From Lachnospiraceae bacterium (lineage in GTDB: Bacteria > Bacillota > Clostridia > Lachnospirales > Lachnospiraceae): 64,000 bases of DNA. The notes under the pieces were generated by a model that did no database searches, was not told the origin of the DNA, and worked only from the letters and a program-made list of their open reading frames with translations. Positions 59,872-64,000 of this stretch are shown piece after piece. A program made the translations under genes and the position numbers. The stretch lies in assembly GCA_023664345.1 (NCBI GenBank), contig JAMPFQ010000005.1, positions 124,001-188,000 of the forward strand, written 5' to 3'. Positions within the stretch are counted from its first letter, which is position 1. Each line of letters starts with the position of its first letter.

Positions 59872-62800
59872 TCAAAGTTCTCCTTTCAGGAACTGGCAGG
59901 CGTTCATCAGCATATCAGGATTTTTCCCCGCGATAAAATAGTAGTCCATCTGAACCTCCTTTTCTGTGTGCAGGTAAGTGCCATATGTCGGCAGGTCACA
60001 GTAGATCACAGGGGCATCAGAGGCGACCAGGATGCCATAACCCTGATTGGAGAACAGGAAGGGCAGTTCGTCCATGGCGGAGATATATCGTGCTGTTCTC
60101 CGTAGGGAGAGCGCTTTAGTGCCGCTGGGGCCAATGGCGAAAAGCTGTTCTTTTCTGGCGGGTTCCAAAAAGAGCCATGACTGCAATCCTCCGCCGGGAA
60201 TAGGTTCCTGCTGCCTGCATTCCCTGTTGCGTTCCGCCAGCAAAAGCTTTTTGTTATGGTCAAGATAGCGGATCGCACCTGTCGATTTGTCTGCCTGAAG
60301 AATCAGTTCATCTGTAGAGAATGTGACCGTCTGCCCGGATTCTTTATAAAGCCAGAATTTCTCCAGTCTGTCCACTTTGATCTGTGGATGTATACCGTCT
60401 AAAAGTTTCCCGCCTTTTGCAAAAGTTATCCGAACAATGCCGCTGCCCACAGGTGAAAGCCGCAGGATGCCGTAGCGGCTCTGTAAATACAGACCGTCAG
60501 GCTGTTTCATCACCCAGCGCACGGCCAGATCGATCCTGGCATGCCCCGCGGGACGAAGCTTCTCGGTGGGAGGAAAGTCCCCGAAATCCGGATATCCGTT
60601 TTGGGAGGATATAGCGGTCACGTTCGTGGCAGGAAAGTGCGATTCGGGGCTTTGACGGGTGCAGGCGTCTGTCGGATCACTTTGACCAGCATGGTCACTA
60701 TCTTTGCTTGGGGCATTTTGGACTTGTTGACTGGTTGAGACATTTTGACCAAAACGGTCATTTTCCGCCGCTTTATTCTCGCGAGGCTTGTATCGGGGTT
60801 GTTGGCGCTGACGGTTGTTTCTATACACCTGCATGACGGACGCTGCAGGAGATGCAGCCCTCATTTCAGGTATGTTTTCTGGACTTGCGGCGACCGGACG
60901 GGGCTTTCTTGTGTTGTATGCATTTCCGTGAGTTCTCCCGGAAGCGTCTTTATTGCCTGGATTCCCTGACGGAACATTCCTCTGTATAAAGTTTTCTGAA
61001 ACTGCTTTTTCCTGCGGAACCGCTTCGCCCGGCATCATTTCCGCCGCTTCCGGCACAGGATCCGCGATCAGCCTGGTGAGGTTTCCGGTATGCAGCACGC
61101 AGAGTTCGTGCAACGCTCTGGTGGCTGCTACATACAGAAGCTTTGCGTGTCCGTCATCCACAGGATATTCTTCCCTGGTGGGATTTAAAATCAGCACGGC
61201 GTCAAATTCCAGGCCTTTCGTATATTCCACCGGAAGCACTATGATGCCGTTGCCAAATTCGGCCTTTTCCGGGTCTGTCTCCATGATCTCGATCCGTTTC
61301 CCAAGTTCCCCGGCAGCCTTATCGGCGCTTTCCCGATCCCTGCATATGACGGCAATGGTAGGCAGGTCTTTTTCCTGCCATTCATGGCACTTTTGGACGA
61401 CTGCCTGCCACAGTGCATCGCCGTCCGGAACGGACTGCACCGTTACGGGCTCTCCATGGCGGATGATGGGTTCTACAGGATAGCGCACCGATTGCCCATG
61501 GTGCAGGATATCTGTGGCGAAATGGGAAATTTCTACCGTATTGCGATAGCTTTTTTTCAAAACGCCGAAGCTGGACATGGGATCGTTGTCCAGAAGAAGC
61601 TTTCTTAAGTCCTCCCAGTCGTTCAGCCCGAAACCAAAGCGGATATTCTGGGACACATCCCCCATGATGGTGTAAGTACAGTCCTTGATGCAGAAGTGCA
61701 GGCAGTGGTATACCATCATTCCGAAATCCTGTGCCTCGTCGATCACAATGTGGTGCGCCTCGCTGATGACATCTGTCTCCTTGGTGCGCTTATAAATATA
61801 AGCCAGCGCCGCCAGATCGTAGATGTCAAACTCATTGCCGGGAAGCGTGATCGGCATATCCGCGTCGGGGCTGCAGCCGGGCGCTTTCGTCTGTAGGTGA
61901 TCGATCGTTTCGCTGTTGGCAGGCAGGGACGCCTGCTCTTTGAGGAAATCGTCATACAGCCTGTAGGTGGACCGTTTCCAGTTCCTGCCGCCATAACGGT
62001 TCCGATAAGCTTTCAGGATGGCTTTCCGCTCGGCCTCCGTGTATTTGATGCCTTTTCCCAGAAATTCATCTTTCACCCTGGTCAGCAGCCGCTCGTTCAG
62101 CATGTTGATCTTGCTCTGGATGGAAACATGGGGATTCTGCCGGATATACCGTTCCACAGCCTGTCCGTCCATCAAAAGTATCAGCGCACTCTCGTCAGGC
62201 GTTTCCCCGCCGCTCCTGTCATAGATCCCGGATCGGCCGTTCTCGATCCCCTCGACGAACTGTCTGGGGTTTAGATAGATGGATTTTGTGGAGATCATAT
62301 CCCGTTCCAGCCTGTCACAAAACCGCTCCAACGCGTGAAACCAGCCGTCCGTTCCCTTGATGTTTCCGCTGTCCGCGTTCTGCGCTTTTTTGCGGATGTG
62401 GTATTTTTTCCCATCCCAGTCCTCGTAAAGCAGCCTGACGAAAAGCTGTTCCATGGTCATCTGGTGTACGCCGCGGACGTCCAGGCTGGGCAGGACGCCG
62501 GTGATGTAATTTAACAGGATACGGTTGCTGCCCACAATATAAAAGTCCCTGGGCTGGAAGCGTTCCGCGTAATTATACAGGATAAAGGAGATCCGGTGCA
62601 TGGCCACGGTGGTCTTCCCGGAACCCGCCACTCCCTGTACGATCATATTGTGGTAAGGGGACTTGCGGATGATGTCATTCTGTTCTTTCTGGATGGTAGC
62701 GACGATCTCGCCCAGCACGGCCTGCTTGTTCTTTGCCAGATATTTGGTGAGCAGGTCGTCATTGGAGATCACCTCGCTGTCAAAATAATCCAGAAGTTTT

Positions 62801-63297
62801 CCCTGTTCGATCTCGTAAGTGCGTTTTAACCGCAGGTCTATCCACAGGGGAGCGCCGCCGGGGGAGGGGTAACTGCATCTTCCCAGGCCGTTTTCGTAGT
62901 AGGCGTTGGCCACGGGGGCACGCCAGTCGATCACTTCCTGATGGGTGGAGTCCCGGGAGATGCCGCCTTTGCCGATATAAAGGGATTCCTCTTTGCCCAG
63001 GGCCTCGTCATGGAAGCAGATGCGCCCGAAATAAGGCTTGTTCGCAGCCCTTTCGTTCCGCTCCAGGGCGCGCTTCATGTGGTCGTGCAGGGTGATGGTG
63101 TTGTTCAGGATCACATACACCTCGGCGTCATTATCGTGGTAATGTTCCAGCATCTCGTCAATATTTTCTTTCATTTCCCGAACCTGACGACCATAGCTAT
63201 CCATGTTCGCATGGATCACATCGAGTGTCTCTTTCAGGTGCTTCTCCTCGTCTTCGCGGGAGGTTCCCTGAACGTGCTTTTGCTCTTCAAGTTTCAT
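59872..63297 (-). CDS. HelD-type UvrD-like helicase fused to a GH31 N-terminal-like domain
   Basis: 1141 residues. A coiled N-terminal arm (about 1-85) as in HelD is followed by a superfamily 1 helicase core: Walker A GVAGSGKTT (222-230), Walker B VIDEAQDF (about 513-520), TKGLEFDAV and YVAATRALHEL (about 722-735). HelD frees stalled RNA polymerase from DNA. After a polar linker of about 180 residues (about 740-920) comes a beta-sandwich-like region (about 925-1141). Its pattern (VRITFAKGG, FSTDELILQADKSTGAI, FAIGPSGTKALSLRR, LPFLFSNQGYGI, YYFIAGKNPDMLM) is that of the N-terminal domain of GH31 alpha-glucosidases; the protein ends before the catalytic barrel. AAAGGAG precedes ATG 63297. Confidence 0.85.
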   Translation of the reverse strand: MKLEEQKHVQGTSREDEEKHLKETLDVIHANMDSYGRQVREMKENIDEMLEHYHDNDAEVYVILNNTITLHDHMKRALERNERAANKPYFGRICFHDEALGKEESLYIGKGGISRDSTHQEVIDWRAPVANAYYENGLGRCSYPSPGGAPLWIDLRLKRTYEIEQGKLLDYFDSEVISNDDLLTKYLAKNKQAVLGEIVATIQKEQNDIIRKSPYHNMIVQGVAGSGKTTVAMHRISFILYNYAERFQPRDFYIVGSNRILLNYITGVLPSLDVRGVHQMTMEQLFVRLLYEDWDGKKYHIRKKAQNADSGNIKGTDGWFHALERFCDRLERDMISTKSIYLNPRQFVEGIENGRSGIYDRSGGETPDESALILLMDGQAVERYIRQNPHVSIQSKINMLNERLLTRVKDEFLGKGIKYTEAERKAILKAYRNRYGGRNWKRSTYRLYDDFLKEQASLPANSETIDHLQTKAPGCSPDADMPITLPGNEFDIYDLAALAYIYKRTKETDVISEAHHIVIDEAQDFGMMVYHCLHFCIKDCTYTIMGDVSQNIRFGFGLNDWEDLRKLLLDNDPMSSFGVLKKSYRNTVEISHFATDILHHGQSVRYPVEPIIRHGEPVTVQSVPDGDALWQAVVQKCHEWQEKDLPTIAVICRDRESADKAAGELGKRIEIMETDPEKAEFGNGIIVLPVEYTKGLEFDAVLILNPTREEYPVDDGHAKLLYVAATRALHELCVLHTGNLTRLIADPVPEAAEMMPGEAVPQEKAVSENFIQRNVPSGNPGNKDASGRTHGNAYNTRKPRPVAASPENIPEMRAASPAASVMQVYRNNRQRQQPRYKPRENKAAENDRFGQNVSTSQQVQNAPSKDSDHAGQSDPTDACTRQSPESHFPATNVTAISSQNGYPDFGDFPPTEKLRPAGHARIDLAVRWVMKQPDGLYLQSRYGILRLSPVGSGIVRITFAKGGKLLDGIHPQIKVDRLEKFWLYKESGQTVTFSTDELILQADKSTGAIRYLDHNKKLLLAERNRECRQQEPIPGGGLQSWLFLEPARKEQLFAIGPSGTKALSLRRTARYISAMDELPFLFSNQGYGILVASDAPVIYCDLPTYGTYLHTEKEVQMDYYFIAGKNPDMLMNACQFLKGEL

Positions 63298-63390
63298 TTG
63301 GTGCTCCTTTCTGTGGGTGATCGTTCAAAGCTAAGGGACGGAGGCGTGCCGTTCCCTTGGCGCCAGCTCACCGGACGCCACCGGTGCTGA

Positions 63391-63413
63391 ACTGTTACAA
63401 CTGTACTAACAGT
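63391..63413. promoter_or_regulatory. dyad with TACA-AC-TGTA core upstream of the helicase gene
   Basis: ACTGTTA (63391-63397) and TAACAGT (63407-63413) flank a TACAACTGTA core (63396-63405) that matches the TACAnnTGTA operator pattern of CopY/BlaI-type repressors. On the minus strand a weak TTGATA-17-TAACAG promoter overlaps it. The 324-base gap 63298-63624 also has CACCGG-ACGCCA-CCGGTG (about 63369-63386). Confidence 0.4.
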
Positions 63414-63560
63414 GTATCAAAAACAAAAAATAATACTAGACTTTTCTTTTCCCATATGTTATCATACATACTGAAGTTTGACCTGGATCACAGAACACCC
63501 CATCAGCTATTGCAGGCAGCCGGAGGAGCCGCCAGCGCAATGGCTTTTTTTGATTTTCTT

Positions 63561-63588
63561 TGTAACATTTTCCGTTCTCGACCGTTAT
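63561..63588 (+). promoter_or_regulatory. possible ECF-type autoregulated promoter
   Basis: TGTAAC (63561-63566), 16-base spacer, CGTTAT (63583-63588), similar to the TGAAAC/TGTAAC-N16-CGT promoters of ECF sigma factors. It lies 40 bases before the ECF sigma gene, fitting self-activation. Confidence 0.4.
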
Positions 63589-63624
63589 TGATACAGCAGC
63601 CGGATACAAGGGAGGTGAAAAGCA

Positions 63625-64000
63625 GTGCGCGATATGGATTTTGACAGCATTTACCGGAATTATTTCAGGGACGTCTATTTCTATATCTACGGCATCGCCC
63701 GCAGCGAGAGCCTGGCGGAGGAGATCACCCAGGAGACGTTTGTGAAAGCCCTGAAAGCGATCGACGGTTTTGACGGCGGGAAAGATATCAGGGCATGGCT
63801 TTTCACCATAGCCAGAAATACCTTTTACACCTGCTGCAGGCGGCGGAAGATTTACGCGGAACAGCCCCTGGACGAGAATACCGACGCGCCGGGGCCGTCC
63901 CTGGTGGATCGGATCGTTGATGAGGAGACCGCTTTTTGCATCCATCGGTTCCTGCATGAAATGAGAGAACCCTATAAAGAGGTCTTTACGCTGCGGGTAT
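63625..64000 (+). CDS. ECF-type RNA polymerase sigma factor (partial, runs off the window)
   Basis: 125 residues visible. Region 2 (about 5-75) has YFRDVYFYIYGIARSESLAEEITQETFVKAL-type sequence (key: EEITQETF) and AWLFTIARNTF; region 4 begins at about 110 with MREPYKEVFTLRV. The start is GTG 63625 with GGAGGTG about 7 bases before; ATG 63634 would be too far. The right end is cut by the window. Target genes and anti-sigma partner are expected downstream, outside the window. Confidence 0.88.
   Translation, partial: MRDMDFDSIYRNYFRDVYFYIYGIARSESLAEEITQETFVKALKAIDGFDGGKDIRAWLFTIARNTFYTCCRRRKIYAEQPLDENTDAPGPSLVDRIVDEETAFCIHRFLHEMREPYKEVFTLRV

Overview
The window reads as chromosome of an anaerobic, endospore-forming Firmicute of the Clostridia, most likely a Lachnospiraceae-type gut bacterium. 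The signs are spoIVA, a spoVAF-type GerA-family gene and cotJABC (sporulation), a class III anaerobic ribonucleotide reductase with its activase, strong GGAGG ribosome-binding sites, several TTG/GTG starts, LplB/YtcP sugar ABC permeases and an Rpn-family protein with a GREEGRAE-repeat tail. Most of the sequence is moderately GC-rich. A block from about 48.7 to 58.1 kb is clearly AT-rich and looks acquired. The organism is inferred from gene content, not from a marker search.

Layout. 0-9 kb: partial metF (minus), a MoxR ATPase / unknown / VWA-protein trio, tyrS, a mechanosensitive-channel-type membrane protein, spoIVA and a convergent GT-C-like membrane protein. 9-16 kb: nucleoside salvage (punA-cdd-amidohydrolase), then an NCS2 nucleobase permease preceded by a perfect tandem duplication of a 103-bp structured element, then a membrane-anchored MutS-like ATPase. 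16-25.4 kb: regulators, a HAD nucleotidase, a WYL regulator, the nrdD-nrdG-dut deoxynucleotide operon under two NrdR boxes, spoVAF, and a small accessory patch holding an antitoxin with a decayed toxin. 25.4-36.8 kb: a LytTR two-component system next to a heterodimeric ABC exporter, then a membrane-bound AraC regulator with a sugar ABC importer. 36.9-40.3 kb: cotJABC, an ECF sigma/anti-sigma pair and an XRE regulator.

40.4-55.2 kb is a cell-surface glycan locus: GT4, GT2, class B sortase, LCP transferase, a small secreted protein ending in SPKTGEY, a COG5610-like protein, and a Wzm/Wzt-type (TagGH-type) ABC exporter whose ATPase carries a strange acidic N-terminal extension of about 150 residues. 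The AT-rich tail of the locus follows: a GT2-HAD-COG5610 giant, a DUF1919 protein and an FrhB-polysaccharide pyruvyltransferase fusion. The genes suggest assembly, modification and export of a wall glycan, ligation by LCP, and perhaps sortase-linked protein decoration. 55.2-58.1 kb holds AT-rich orphan genes and a 31-residue type I toxin-like ORF whose Shine-Dalgarno lies inside a GGAA-capped hairpin. 58.1-64 kb: an Rpn nuclease-like gene, a VanZ-like gene, a HelD-type helicase with a fused C-terminal GH31 N-terminal-type domain (the most unusual protein here), and the start of another ECF sigma gene.

No rRNA, tRNA, CRISPR array or intact insertion sequence was recognised. All functional calls rest on reading motifs and protein sequence by eye; no database or structure search was run.
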